Source: Pelovirga terrestris
GTDB taxonomy: Bacteria; Desulfobacterota; Desulfuromonadia; Desulfuromonadales; Geopsychrobacteraceae
DNA: 64,000 bases
NCBI RefSeq assembly: GCF_014773365.1
Contig: NZ_JACWUN010000005.1
Span: 62,001 to 126,000 of the forward strand
Reading direction: 5' to 3'
Shown here: piece by piece, positions 28,662-37,004 of the stretch
Layout: the number at the start of each line of letters is the position of its first letter
Numbering within the stretch: position 1 is the stretch's first letter
Notes under the pieces: generated by a model
What the model was told of the DNA's origin: nothing
Databases searched by the model: none
What the model saw: the letters and a program-made list of their open reading frames with translations, nothing else
Program-made: the position numbers and the translations under genes

Positions 28662-29645
28662 CTACTTTGCACGACCGGCACTGCCAAGCACTGCTTCGTT
28701 CTTATGCTTGATCAGTTTGATCAGTTCCTTGCGTGCCGCACCCAGGTATTTACGCGGATCAAACTCGCCCGGGTCATTGGCTAAATATTCACGAATCTTC
28801 GCCGTCACGGCCAGGCGACCATCCGAGTCGATATTGATTTTACATACCGCACTTGCTGCAGCTCGCCGCAGTTGGTCTTCAGATACACCAACGGCTCCTT
28901 CCATCTTGCCGCCATATTTATTGATCAATTCGACATACTCCTGCACGACACTGGAGGCACCATGTAGAACAATCGGAAAACCCGGAATCCGCTTTTCACA
29001 CTCTGCCAGAATATCAAAGCGCAGCGGTGGTGGTTCCTCCCCCTCCTTGACCTTGAATTTGAACGCACCGTGGCTGGTACCGATGGAAATAGCCAAAGAG
29101 TCAACGCCGGTTTTACTGACAAAATCTTCCACCTCTTCCGGCTGGGTGTAGGTGGAATGTTCAGCCACGACATCATCCTCAATGCCGGCCAGGACACCCA
29201 GTTCCCCTTCGACGGTCACATCATACTGATGGGCGTATTCAACCACCTTGCGCGTCAAGGCGACATTTTCTTCATAGGGCAGATGAGAACCATCGATCAT
29301 CACCGAGGAAAACCCCGATTCGATACAGCTTTTGCATGTCTCAAAGGAATCACCATGATCCAGATGCAGAACAATCGGAATCTCCGAGCCCATCTCCCGC
29401 GCCATGCGAACCGCGCCCATCGCCATAAAACGGAGCATCGTTTCGTTGGCGTAGCTGCGCGCCCCCTTGCTGACCTGCAAAATGACAGGGGAACTGGTTT
29501 CAGCACAAGCTGTAATAATCGCCTGCAACTGCTCAAGATTGTTAAAGTTATACGCAGGAATCGCGTAACCGCCGGAAACGGCCTGGCGAAACAGTTCACG
29601 CGAATTGACGAGCCCCAGATCTTTGTAGTTCACTACCTCGGCCAT
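28662..29645 (-). CDS. fba: class II fructose-bisphosphate aldolase
   Basis: A zinc-dependent aldolase of 327 residues that cleaves or makes fructose 1,6-bisphosphate. Metal and substrate motifs are GYAIPAYNFNNLEQ, VILHLDHGDSFETC, SVMIDGSHLPYEEN, GELGVLAGIED and VLHGASSVVQEYV. ATG 29645 (MAEVVNYKDLGLV) follows GGGGAGG; in-frame codons upstream are non-coding. Divergent from gap with a 199-bp shared promoter region, so two glycolytic/gluconeogenic enzymes share control. Confidence 0.95.
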   Translation of the reverse strand: MAEVVNYKDLGLVNSRELFRQAVSGGYAIPAYNFNNLEQLQAIITACAETSSPVILQVSKGARSYANETMLRFMAMGAVRMAREMGSEIPIVLHLDHGDSFETCKSCIESGFSSVMIDGSHLPYEENVALTRKVVEYAHQYDVTVEGELGVLAGIEDDVVAEHSTYTQPEEVEDFVSKTGVDSLAISIGTSHGAFKFKVKEGEEPPPLRFDILAECEKRIPGFPIVLHGASSVVQEYVELINKYGGKMEGAVGVSEDQLRRAAASAVCKINIDSDGRLAVTAKIREYLANDPGEFDPRKYLGAARKELIKLIKHKNEAVLGSAGRAK

Positions 29646-29844
29646 GAATGATACCTCCCCATCTTTGTTTGGATTAATGGCGCTGTCGTAAGGTCGCTGC
29701 TGCGCCCCGCCATTGCCCGGTTTGCAGCCTGCAAACAGTTGCAATAGGTACCTAGATCTTCTAGTATACGCTTGATTTTAATGGTTGGTATATCACAGAT
29801 CGTAAAAGACTTAAAAAACATTTGCAAAACGAAAGGAAACGGCC

Positions 29845-31284
29845 ATGGGTGAAACAGCGGTAGGGAATTATTTTAAGGACTGGAAAGAACGGGAGGCCAT
29901 TGCTGAATTGATGATTCCGCTGATTGGCAGGCTGTACCGCGATCACGAAGTTATCTGCACTGTATTTGACCGCAATCTGGTCAACCAGTCGACGATCGAC
30001 ATCCTGCGTGTTCATCGTTTTGCCCGCCAGATTATCAACCGGGAGATCTGGGTTAAGGACACCTATCCCATCCTGCAAGTAATGGCCGAAATGGATCTGG
30101 CCCCGGCCAAGGTCGATCTGGCCAAACTGGTTCTGCGCTATCAGGAACAATCAGACCAGGACATCCGCACTTTTGTTACTGAACAGCTCAGTGACCTGAA
30201 TACCGGCAAAGGACACCAGCTTAGCGCTCCACGCGACGTCGTGCTGTATGGCTTCGGTCGGATCGGCCGCCTGCTGGCCCGCATTCTGATTGAGCAAGCC
30301 GGAGGGGGCGACAAACTGCGCCTACGCGCTGCAGTGGTACGTAAAGGCAGCGACGATGACCTCGCCAAACGGGCCAGCCTGCTGCGCCGCGACTCGGTTC
30401 ACGGCCACTTCAAAGGGACCATCATCGTCGACCAAGAGCAGAGCTCCATCGTTGCTAACGGTAATCAGATTCGGATCATTTACGCTGACTCCCCGGAAGA
30501 AGTGGATTACACCAGTTACGGTATCAACAACGCCATCGTCATTGACAATACCGGAAAATGGCGTGACCGCGCCGGGCTCTCCCGCCATCTGCGCCCCGGC
30601 GCATCCCAGGTGCTACTGACCGCACCGGGCAAAGGCGATATCCCCAATGTGGTTTACGGCGTCAATAATGAACTGCTGGATGCCGGGGATCAGATCCTCT
30701 CCGCCGCCAGCTGCACCACTAACGCTATTGTCCCAGTGCTAAAAGCGATCAATGACCGTTTCGGTATCGAAAATGGTCATGTAGAAACCTGCCATAGTTA
30801 TACCAACGACCAGAACCTGATTGACAACTACCACAACAAAGAGCGGCGTGGTCGCAGTGCTCCCCTGAACATGGTCATCACTGAAACCGGCGCCGCCAAA
30901 GCCGTGGCCAAGGCCTTACCGGAACTGGCCGGCAAATTAACCGGTAACGCTATCCGCGTGCCGACACCCAATGTCTCCCTGGCGATCCTCAACCTGACCC
31001 TGAAACAGGAGACCAGCGTCGACGAACTCAATCTTTATCTGCGCGGCATGTCGCTGGAATCACCCCTGCAGGATCAGATCGACTACACCAATTCGCCCGA
31101 AGCGGTATCCTCCGACATGGTCGGCTCAAGTTATGCGGGGATTGTTGATTCTCTGGCCACCATCGTCCAGGGCAACCGTTGCGTTCTTTATGTCTGGTAC
31201 GACAATGAATATGGCTACAGTCACCAGGTGGTGAGGATTGTTGAAAAACTATCGGGTCTTAATCTGGAGCAATGGCCCAAGTAA
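29845..31284 (+). CDS. gap: long-form glyceraldehyde-3-phosphate dehydrogenase
   Basis: The 479-residue protein has a normal GAPDH core from about residue 128 (VVLYGFGRIGRLLARILIE), with the catalytic cysteine at 290 in SAASCTTNAIVP, followed by SYTNDQNLIDNYH and the C-terminal WYDNEYGYSHQVVRI. In front is an extra helical domain of about 125 residues with no catalytic motif that I recognise. This long class is known from Pseudomonas and other proteobacteria. Cofactor choice (NAD or NADP) cannot be settled here. ATG 29845 follows AAAGGAAACGG. Confidence 0.93.
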   Translation: MGETAVGNYFKDWKEREAIAELMIPLIGRLYRDHEVICTVFDRNLVNQSTIDILRVHRFARQIINREIWVKDTYPILQVMAEMDLAPAKVDLAKLVLRYQEQSDQDIRTFVTEQLSDLNTGKGHQLSAPRDVVLYGFGRIGRLLARILIEQAGGGDKLRLRAAVVRKGSDDDLAKRASLLRRDSVHGHFKGTIIVDQEQSSIVANGNQIRIIYADSPEEVDYTSYGINNAIVIDNTGKWRDRAGLSRHLRPGASQVLLTAPGKGDIPNVVYGVNNELLDAGDQILSAASCTTNAIVPVLKAINDRFGIENGHVETCHSYTNDQNLIDNYHNKERRGRSAPLNMVITETGAAKAVAKALPELAGKLTGNAIRVPTPNVSLAILNLTLKQETSVDELNLYLRGMSLESPLQDQIDYTNSPEAVSSDMVGSSYAGIVDSLATIVQGNRCVLYVWYDNEYGYSHQVVRIVEKLSGLNLEQWPK

Positions 31285-31351
31285 ACGTGATGGCGTCGCA
31301 AAATCCACCAACGACTGCGTTGCTGCCCCTGCTTTTGCTGTTGACACGGCA

Positions 31352-31495
31352 GTGACCTACAACAGCGGATTGCTGGTTCTGTTGTTTGTCGGCTGTTGCG
31401 TCCTGATCCTTGTCGCACAACTGGTGCCGGCGGTGCTAATACTGTTTGGCAGGACTAAAGCTGCTGCCCAGGGCACGCAAGACCGGTGCTGCTGA
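31352..31495 (+). CDS. possible small membrane protein
   Basis: A GTG at 31352 opens a 47-codon frame with an N-terminal YNSG, one long hydrophobic segment (about residues 6-33, containing a Cys-Cys pair and a proline) and a basic, cysteine-ended tail. Its start overlaps, as GTGA, the stop of a 21-codon leucine-rich frame at 31290-31355. No good ribosome site is visible, so expression would need coupling to that frame or to gap, which ends 67 bp upstream. It may be a small anchored protein or chance. It lies in the 326-bp gap between gap and the next gene. Confidence 0.35.
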   Translation: MTYNSGLLVLLFVGCCVLILVAQLVPAVLILFGRTKAAAQGTQDRCC

Positions 31496-31525
31496 AAACT
31501 AAGTCCACTCCAACATTCCAGTTAA

Positions 31526-31573
31526 CCAATAACAATGGCAGGTGACCCGCGGGGTACCTGCCATTGTTATTGG
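31526..31573. repeat. perfect 18-bp inverted repeat without a T tract
   Basis: The arms at 31526-31543 and 31556-31573 are exact reverse complements (18 bp), around a 12-base GC-rich loop. GGGGTACCCC follows at its right edge. Neither strand has a T run after the stem, so it is not a classical intrinsic terminator, although it lies between convergent genes. Confidence 0.85.
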
Positions 31574-31610
31574 GGTACCCCCTTCACCGATCGTTGAGAG
31601 GCTAAAGGAT

Positions 31611-31835
31611 TCAGCTGGCATCAAGCCAGTCGTTATCGCAGCGCATCATGCGCGAGTGGCGTAGCAGATACGCGAGGTACAGGGGGCAGGCATCGTGCTC
31701 GTCGGTCAGGCACAGGGGACGGCGTATAGGCATTTCAGCGGAGGAACGCTGACAGCGAGAGGCCCGACGGTCATACAGGGGGCAGGGAATAGTCAATTGA
31801 TGAAACGTCTCGGTGGAACTCTCAGTGATAGGCAT
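31611..31835 (-). CDS. small cysteine-containing protein, function unknown
   Basis: A 74-residue frame whose ATG at 31835 has AAAGGAG eight to nine bases upstream, which supports translation. The protein contains two Cys-Pro-Leu-Tyr motifs framing two further cysteines (C-P-L-Y, RCQR, PLCL, ACPLY), a spacing that could hold zinc or an Fe-S cluster. No signal peptide or membrane segment is visible. I do not recognise the family. It is bounded on both sides by hairpins and appears monocistronic. Confidence 0.6.
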   Translation of the reverse strand: MPITESSTETFHQLTIPCPLYDRRASRCQRSSAEMPIRRPLCLTDEHDACPLYLAYLLRHSRMMRCDNDWLDAS

Positions 31836-31925
31836 CGACAGCACTCCTTTGGGCTTTTGTTGAGCTGCTGTCAAGGATGACGATGAACCATTGGAATCAT
31901 GTTAGTATGGTGTTTATCTTTGACG

Positions 31926-31966
31926 AGAAAAGGGGCAACCACCACCGGGATGGTTGCCCCTTTTTG
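31926..31966. terminator. bidirectional terminator after the cytochrome bc operon
   Basis: AAAAGGGGCAACCA and TGGTTGCCCCTTTT pair over 14 bp with a 9-base loop, giving T tracts on both strands. It lies just past the pentaheme cytochrome stop on the minus strand. Confidence 0.88.
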
Positions 31967-32004
31967 CTTATCTTTTTCCTATGATCAGCGTTGGCATGAG
32001 CCTA

Positions 32005-32808
32005 TTAGCGGTTCTCAAAGGTACGCCGGATTAACAAGGCAATGCAGCCGCCGAGAATCAGCAACAACACCAGGGCCCCGCCGACAAGTTTACGCTGCCC
32101 GAGGGTTTCTTCCAATTCATCAATTGTGGCCTTGGTTTCTGCCAGATCAGCATCGAAACCTGCGGTTTCTGCACGAATTTTCTCAATATCGACACTATGG
32201 AACAGGCGCCGGAAATTATTACGGGTCGAAAACAGCTCATCCTGCAGGCGACCGGTATCAAAACCAACCCGATAAAGAGAAGCGATCGAGGCTTCCAGGC
32301 GACTGAGCATCGCCTCAGTGTCGCTGATCTCCTGTTTGATCAAGGCCGGTTTGTCGTAAGTATGACAACGTGAACAGCTGATGTCATTAATCAGGTCAAT
32401 GGTAGCTACCTGCACAGCGTGATTTTCATGACAGCTGACACAGTTGGGGCCCCCAAACTCAACCACCTGGCCGTGCAGACTGGCACGATAATCTTCTTCC
32501 ACCCCAACGTGGCAGCGGCCGCAGAAAGCCGGAACCTCGGCATAATCAGGCACTCCGATAAAGCCCCGATCAGAGGACATGGCCTCAACATAATCAGTCG
32601 GGTCGCCACCGTGACAATCATGGCAGGACACCCGATGAACCGCATGGACACTGGTATGCCACTCAGCGGTGGGGATTTCCCCCAGTTGACCGGACAGTCC
32701 GCCGTGGCATTCGATACAAACACTGGTAGCGGCAGCAGAAGCGGTTGCGCTGGTCAGCAAAAAAATCATCAGAAAAAAGAACAGATTGTTCAGCAATATT
32801 TTTTTCAT
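32005..32808 (-). CDS. pentaheme c-type cytochrome subunit of the bc-type complex
   Basis: The 267-residue protein has a signal peptide (1 to about 26), then five CxxCH heme sites (CIECH, CHDCH, CGRCH, CVSCH, CSRCH) within the first 150 residues. A long helical, probably coiled-coil stretch follows (about 155-235), then one C-terminal membrane helix ending in a basic IRRTFENR tail. It takes the place of cytochrome c1 or f. ATG 32808 overlaps the cytochrome b stop (ATGA); a slightly longer frame upstream is not needed. It should accept electrons from the Rieske centre on the periplasmic side. Confidence 0.88.
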   Translation of the reverse strand: MKKILLNNLFFFLMIFLLTSATASAAATSVCIECHGGLSGQLGEIPTAEWHTSVHAVHRVSCHDCHGGDPTDYVEAMSSDRGFIGVPDYAEVPAFCGRCHVGVEEDYRASLHGQVVEFGGPNCVSCHENHAVQVATIDLINDISCSRCHTYDKPALIKQEISDTEAMLSRLEASIASLYRVGFDTGRLQDELFSTRNNFRRLFHSVDIEKIRAETAGFDADLAETKATIDELEETLGQRKLVGGALVLLLILGGCIALLIRRTFENR

Positions 32809-33905
32809 GAGTAGTGCCCCCACAGTGACAGGCCGACAAACAGCAGAATCCCCAGCAGGTAGAGGGTGACAAAAAGCGGCCGATGGGACGGTCGCCGTTC
32901 CAAGCCCCGATCAAAAAACGGCAGCACTGCCAAAAAGCCCATGGCTATCCCTTGAGAAGCGAGGCCTAAAAGCTCATTGGGGAATATTTTCAACGCCTGA
33001 TAAGCCCAGAGGAAATACCACTCCGGCTTGATGTTGGGCGGAGTGAAAAACGGATCGGCAGGTTCCAGTGCGTCAGGCGGAATAAAGAGCCAGGGGGCAA
33101 AAAATGTGATGCCCACCAGCAGTGCCAAAGCAAAAAAGACCATGGCGCCATCTTTAATAGTGTAGTTAGGATGGAAAGGCACGCCATCCGGATGTTCTTC
33201 GTGATGGAAGCTAAGTGGCATTTCCGTCGTCCGATATGCGTCACCAAAAGGCGGCCTGGAGATACCAACCCGACGGACACAGAACAGATGGAAGCCGACC
33301 AGAGCAAAAAACACCAGGGGTAATCCCATCACGTGCAGGGCAAAGAAACGCCCGAGGGTGGCTTCATTGACCGTAGGCCCACCCCGCATAAAGGCGACCA
33401 GCTGGTCACCTACAATCGGGATAGCGCCGGCCGCATCAGTGGCAACCGTAGTTGCCCAGAATGACAATTGACTCCAAGGGAGCAGATAACCGGTCAGACA
33501 GAAGACCAGCGCCAGGTTAAACAAAATAAAACCCGACACCCAGGTCAACTCCCGGGGGCGCTTATAACTGCCCATAAACAGAACGGAGAGCATGTGTGCC
33601 AACAGAAAGACAATGATCAGATTGGAACCGACCACATGCAGATATCGGATCAACCAGCCATAGGGGATCTCGTTCATGATCATGGTAACGCTGGCAAAAG
33701 CCTTTTCCGTATCGGGCACATAAAAAACCAGGAGCAGGGTTCCGGTAAGGAACTGCAGACCGAACATGGCCATCAGCACGGCCCCCAGGGTGTACCAGAT
33801 GTTAATATTAGGTGGCAAAAGATAGCCGCCGAGGTTCTGATGCAACAGTTCACGAACGCCCAGGCGCCGATCCAGCCAGTTAATTGCTTCTTTAGCAGGA
33901 TTCAT
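32805..33905 (-). CDS. cytochrome b subunit of a quinol-oxidising bc-type complex
   Basis: A 366-residue membrane protein that fuses the cytochrome b N-terminal (heme) part and the C-terminal part. Heme histidines lie in YLHVVGSNLIIVFLLAHML and in HVMGLPLVFFALVGFHLF, and the quinol-site PEWY is seen in KPEWYFLWAYQAL. About eight membrane helices are predicted. It lies between the Rieske gene (11 bp upstream) and the pentaheme cytochrome, in one operon. Confidence 0.95.
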   Translation of the reverse strand: MNPAKEAINWLDRRLGVRELLHQNLGGYLLPPNINIWYTLGAVLMAMFGLQFLTGTLLLVFYVPDTEKAFASVTMIMNEIPYGWLIRYLHVVGSNLIIVFLLAHMLSVLFMGSYKRPRELTWVSGFILFNLALVFCLTGYLLPWSQLSFWATTVATDAAGAIPIVGDQLVAFMRGGPTVNEATLGRFFALHVMGLPLVFFALVGFHLFCVRRVGISRPPFGDAYRTTEMPLSFHHEEHPDGVPFHPNYTIKDGAMVFFALALLVGITFFAPWLFIPPDALEPADPFFTPPNIKPEWYFLWAYQALKIFPNELLGLASQGIAMGFLAVLPFFDRGLERRPSHRPLFVTLYLLGILLFVGLSLWGHYS

Positions 33906-33916
33906 TGTGTACCTCC

Positions 33917-34351
33917 TTAACCGATCAGAATGTCGTCGCCATCGAGGGTAACCGGATAGGTATCAAGGGCGCGGGGTGGTGGTCCACCCAGAACCTGGCC
34001 GGAATTGCCAAAGCGACCGGCATGGCAGGGGCAGAGAAATTCCTGCGTTTCTTGAACCCACTTGATGATACACCCCAGGTGAGTGCAGACTGCGCTCAAA
34101 GCGACAAACTCACCTGCTCGTGGTTGCAGGACAACTGCCGGGCGTCCCTGAAAGGCAAAGAAATGAACCGTGCCAATCGCTACCAGCTCACGGGCAACAC
34201 GCACCTGGCTGCCTTCCCCACTCCGTTCGACCGGCGAGAGGAAACGAAATATTGACCAACCAAACACGCCAGCGGTAACAGCGCCAATAGCTGCCAGAAT
34301 AATAGCCAGAAACGTTCTTCTTTCATTAGGGGAGGCAGGGGCTTCACTCAT
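33917..34351 (-). CDS. Rieske iron-sulfur protein
   Basis: The 144-residue protein has a single N-terminal membrane anchor (about 16-38) and the Rieske boxes CTHLGC and CPCHAGRF, 12 residues apart, which bind the 2Fe-2S cluster. It moves electrons from quinol to the pentaheme subunit. ATG 34351 follows AAGGAG by five bases; an in-frame ATG 23 codons upstream is inferior. It is the first gene of the Rieske-cytochrome b-pentaheme operon. Confidence 0.95.
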   Translation of the reverse strand: MSEAPASPNERRTFLAIILAAIGAVTAGVFGWSIFRFLSPVERSGEGSQVRVARELVAIGTVHFFAFQGRPAVVLQPRAGEFVALSAVCTHLGCIIKWVQETQEFLCPCHAGRFGNSGQVLGGPPPRALDTYPVTLDGDDILIG

Positions 34352-34728
34352 ACAAACTCCTTCATAGAAACTAACGCTAACAACACAGGACGACAATCGT
34401 GACAGAACAACAATATCCATTGCCCATAAAAAACTCGAGCGGAACTATAGCACAAAGGTTATATCAAGATAATCGTTAACATGCTTTTTATGAAAATACT
34501 GTGCTGCGCTTACCTGCGTTTTTTTAACACTCGGAAAGAAGCATGGTTACCGCTACCGACCGATAAGCCCAACGATCGCCAGATCATCCTTTTTTTGAAT
34601 AAAAACATTAATGAATATAGTAAGTTGTGGCGACACAAAAGAAACCCCGGCCAACGTCCTTTCAATTGACAAGGGTTATTTTTTCCTGCTATAGATTACT
34701 CTTATTAATTTTTGATCAGGGAGCAACA
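34352..34728. other. 377-bp divergent intergenic region between the Rieske gene and hpt
   Basis: No convincing gene is present. A 62-codon plus-strand frame (34481-34669) has no ribosome site or family resemblance. The right end holds the hpt promoter. The left end must contain the promoter of the Rieske operon, but I cannot identify its boxes with confidence. Confidence 0.6.
34666..34695 (+). promoter_or_regulatory. hpt promoter
   Basis: A consensus TTGACA at 34666-34671, an 18-bp spacer and TATAGA at 34690-34695, 33 bp before the ATG. Confidence 0.7.
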
Positions 34729-35262
34729 ATGACAATAGCAGACAAAAAGCAGAGCATTCTCTTTTCACGAGAACTCATTGCAGCCGAGGTCGAACGTCTA
34801 GGCCTAGAGATTTCCCGTGATTTTGCCGATCAGGAAGTCATGCTGATTGGGGTGTTAAAAGGCTCTTTTATTTTTATTGCCGACCTGATTCGCGCCATCA
34901 AGGTGCCAACCGTGGTTGATTTTGTGCGCCTGGCAAGCTACGGCTCGGAAACCAGCACATCCGGAATTATCGAATTTCGCAAAGGGCTGGAAATGCCCAT
35001 TCGTGGTCGTCATGTGGTTATTGTTGAAGATATCGTCGATAGTGGCTACACCCTGGAATGCCTGTATCACAAGTTATTGCTTCAGGAACCCTTATCCTTA
35101 AAAATCTGCACCTTGATTGATAAACGTGGGCGACGCGAAGTCGAGATCGAAGCTGATTATGTCGGTATGGCGATGGAAGATGGTTTCATCATCGGCTATG
35201 GCCTTGACCACGACGAACGTTATCGCAACTTGCCGGACATCTACCTGGTCCACGACGTCTGA
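34729..35262 (+). CDS. hpt: hypoxanthine phosphoribosyltransferase
   Basis: A purine-salvage enzyme of 177 residues that joins hypoxanthine or guanine to PRPP. The PRPP loop is VVIVEDIVDSGYTL, and the flexible loop region LASYGSETSTSG and the DKRGRREVEIEADYVG stretch are typical. ATG 34729 has GGGAG upstream and lies behind a clear promoter; an in-frame extension through the promoter is not coding. Confidence 0.96.
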   Translation: MTIADKKQSILFSRELIAAEVERLGLEISRDFADQEVMLIGVLKGSFIFIADLIRAIKVPTVVDFVRLASYGSETSTSGIIEFRKGLEMPIRGRHVVIVEDIVDSGYTLECLYHKLLLQEPLSLKICTLIDKRGRREVEIEADYVGMAMEDGFIIGYGLDHDERYRNLPDIYLVHDV

Positions 35263-35345
35263 CCTTCATCCCGTGGAACGAGCGGCAAGACTGTCGGATA
35301 ATTTTCGCGAAAAGTTCTCGACCTACTCTTTAAAAGGAGATCACC

Positions 35346-36425
35346 ATGGTTATTACCTGCCCTGAATGTTCCACCCGTTTCAATGTTGCCGAAGCACGCA
35401 TCCCTGACGCGGGGGCAAAACTGCGCTGTGCCCGCTGCCGACACATTTTCATGGTCCACAAACCGATACCGGAAGAAGTGCAACCAGAAGAACCAGAGGC
35501 AACCCCGAAAGAAGCTGCGACAATAGGCTCAGCTCCGCAGCCGGAGGAATCAAGCTTAGGCGAATCGGCCTTCAGCAATAGAATAGAGACCTTTTCCCAC
35601 AGCCCGGCCGCACCCCCTGAGGATCCAGCGAGCTTCAGTGATGTCGATACCAACGATGGCGACTTCGACTACGATCGCTTCCGCGAACTTGACACCGGTG
35701 ATTCGGCTGCCGAGGAATTTACCTTTGGCAATGATGAAGAATTGGCGCCCCCGCCGGCGCAAGGGACTGAGTCTGTCTCCGAGACGGCAAATGGGCAGCT
35801 TAACGCGCCACAAGAGCAGGATGAAGCCAGGGAACTGGCTCCGGCAGCGGCTCAAAAGCACAAAAAAGCTTCAGCCCCCAGCAGTTCAGCCTTCTCAATA
35901 TTAATCAAAGCTATGCTGTTAATTATTCTGGCCGCCCTGATTATCGGAGGAATCTACATCTATTTGGACGGACCGGAAGAAATCAATGAAAAGCTCAAAC
36001 ACTATTTTGGTCAGGCAAGCGAGGAATCAACCGGCATTGATCAGATCTCCCTGGGGACACTGGAAGGCCGGTTTTTGAGAAATGAACACGCCGGGGAGAT
36101 TTTTCTGATTCGTGGTGAGGCCATTAATAATTTCAATCAACCTCGCTCAGCTGTTCAGGTCAAAGGGGTGCTGTACGATCAACACGGCAAACCACTGATG
36201 CAAAAGACGGTATTCTGTGGTAATCCGATCAGCGATGAGCAGCTACGCACCCTGCCCTTTAATGAACTGGAACAACTGATGGGAAACCAGTTTGGCAAAG
36301 ACCTGAGCAACATGAAGGTGGACCCACGAACAAGTATTTCCTTCGACATTATCTTCAAGGATCTGCCGGCTAACATTGCCGAATTTAGTGTTAACGTCAC
36401 GTCCTCCCGCCCAATTGCCCGCTGA
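35346..36425 (+). CDS. zinc-ribbon/DUF3426 membrane protein
   Basis: The 359-residue protein starts with an MJ0042-type zinc ribbon (CPECSTRF, then CARCRHIF). An acidic, low-complexity linker rich in Glu, Ala and Pro follows (about 40-165), then one membrane helix at about 178-202 and a C-terminal extracytoplasmic domain of the DUF3426 type. The family is common in proteobacteria and has no established role. ATG follows AAGGAG. It is 83 bp after hpt with no terminator between, so the two may be co-transcribed. Confidence 0.85.
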   Translation: MVITCPECSTRFNVAEARIPDAGAKLRCARCRHIFMVHKPIPEEVQPEEPEATPKEAATIGSAPQPEESSLGESAFSNRIETFSHSPAAPPEDPASFSDVDTNDGDFDYDRFRELDTGDSAAEEFTFGNDEELAPPPAQGTESVSETANGQLNAPQEQDEARELAPAAAQKHKKASAPSSSAFSILIKAMLLIILAALIIGGIYIYLDGPEEINEKLKHYFGQASEESTGIDQISLGTLEGRFLRNEHAGEIFLIRGEAINNFNQPRSAVQVKGVLYDQHGKPLMQKTVFCGNPISDEQLRTLPFNELEQLMGNQFGKDLSNMKVDPRTSISFDIIFKDLPANIAEFSVNVTSSRPIAR

Positions 36426-36489
36426 TTGTCGCGTCCATCCACCATTCCTGCTTATTTTACCAGCACCTCAGGTCCGGTCCTCGATCTAT

Positions 36490-36524
36490 AAAAAAAGCGG
36501 CGACCGTCAATAACAGCCACCGCT
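36490..36524 (-). terminator. intrinsic terminator after the ferredoxin gene
   Basis: On the minus strand AGCGGTGGC pairs with GTCGCCGCT (two G-U pairs) around an 11-base loop, followed by six or more T residues. Confidence 0.75.
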
Positions 36525-36552
36525 CTCTTACCTCATACTGTCCAGCAATGAA

Positions 36553-36720
36553 TCAGGCTTGGCTGATTGCATCCACCGGGCAGGAATCAACACAGGCACC
36601 ACAATCGGTGCAGGTTCCTGCATCGATGGAATAGATGTCGCCTTCGGCAATTGCGTCGACAGGACAGGTTGATTGGCAGGCGCCACAAGCAATACATTCG
36701 TCAGAGATTACATGAGCCAT
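36553..36720 (-). CDS. 2[4Fe-4S] ferredoxin
   Basis: A 55-residue protein with two complete CxxCxxCxxxCP cluster motifs, CIACGACQSTCP and CTDCGACVDSCP, each followed by VDAI. This is the small clostridial-type ferredoxin, a low-potential cytoplasmic electron carrier for enzymes such as pyruvate:ferredoxin oxidoreductase. An AGGAGG site precedes the ATG and a terminator follows. It is monocistronic. Confidence 0.95.
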   Translation of the reverse strand: MAHVISDECIACGACQSTCPVDAIAEGDIYSIDAGTCTDCGACVDSCPVDAISQA

Positions 36721-36751
36721 GGTTTTTTTCCTCCTGAAAATTAAGGTCCGG

Positions 36752-36763
36752 TATCACCTGATA
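36752..36763. promoter_or_regulatory. small palindrome upstream of the ferredoxin gene
   Basis: TATCACCTGATA has perfect 5-bp arms around CC, 31 bp upstream of the ferredoxin ATG. It is a possible operator. The rest of the 284-bp divergent gap between the ferredoxin gene and ackA (36721-37004) shows no gene. Confidence 0.3.
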
Positions 36764-37004
36764 TGGTTATACCCTCGTAACAGGTGGCACTTTACCCGAT
36801 CTCAACCTTCCTGTCCAGACCTGAAAAACACTTGCGGAAAATGGTGTAATCGCGCTAGCCTGTCGTCTTGATTTTATCCGTATTTTTTTCGTATAAGCTA
36901 TGAATATATCAATAGCGGGACAACAAATCCTCCCACGATGATCTGAAAAACGGGGAAATGTTCGAACCATTTTTTTCATTTGACAATAAAAAGGAGCTGA
37001 CGAT

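Noticed and set aside
34481-34669. 62-codon frame in the Rieske-hpt gap
   Set aside because: No ribosome site, runs into the hpt promoter, and the sequence has no family resemblance.
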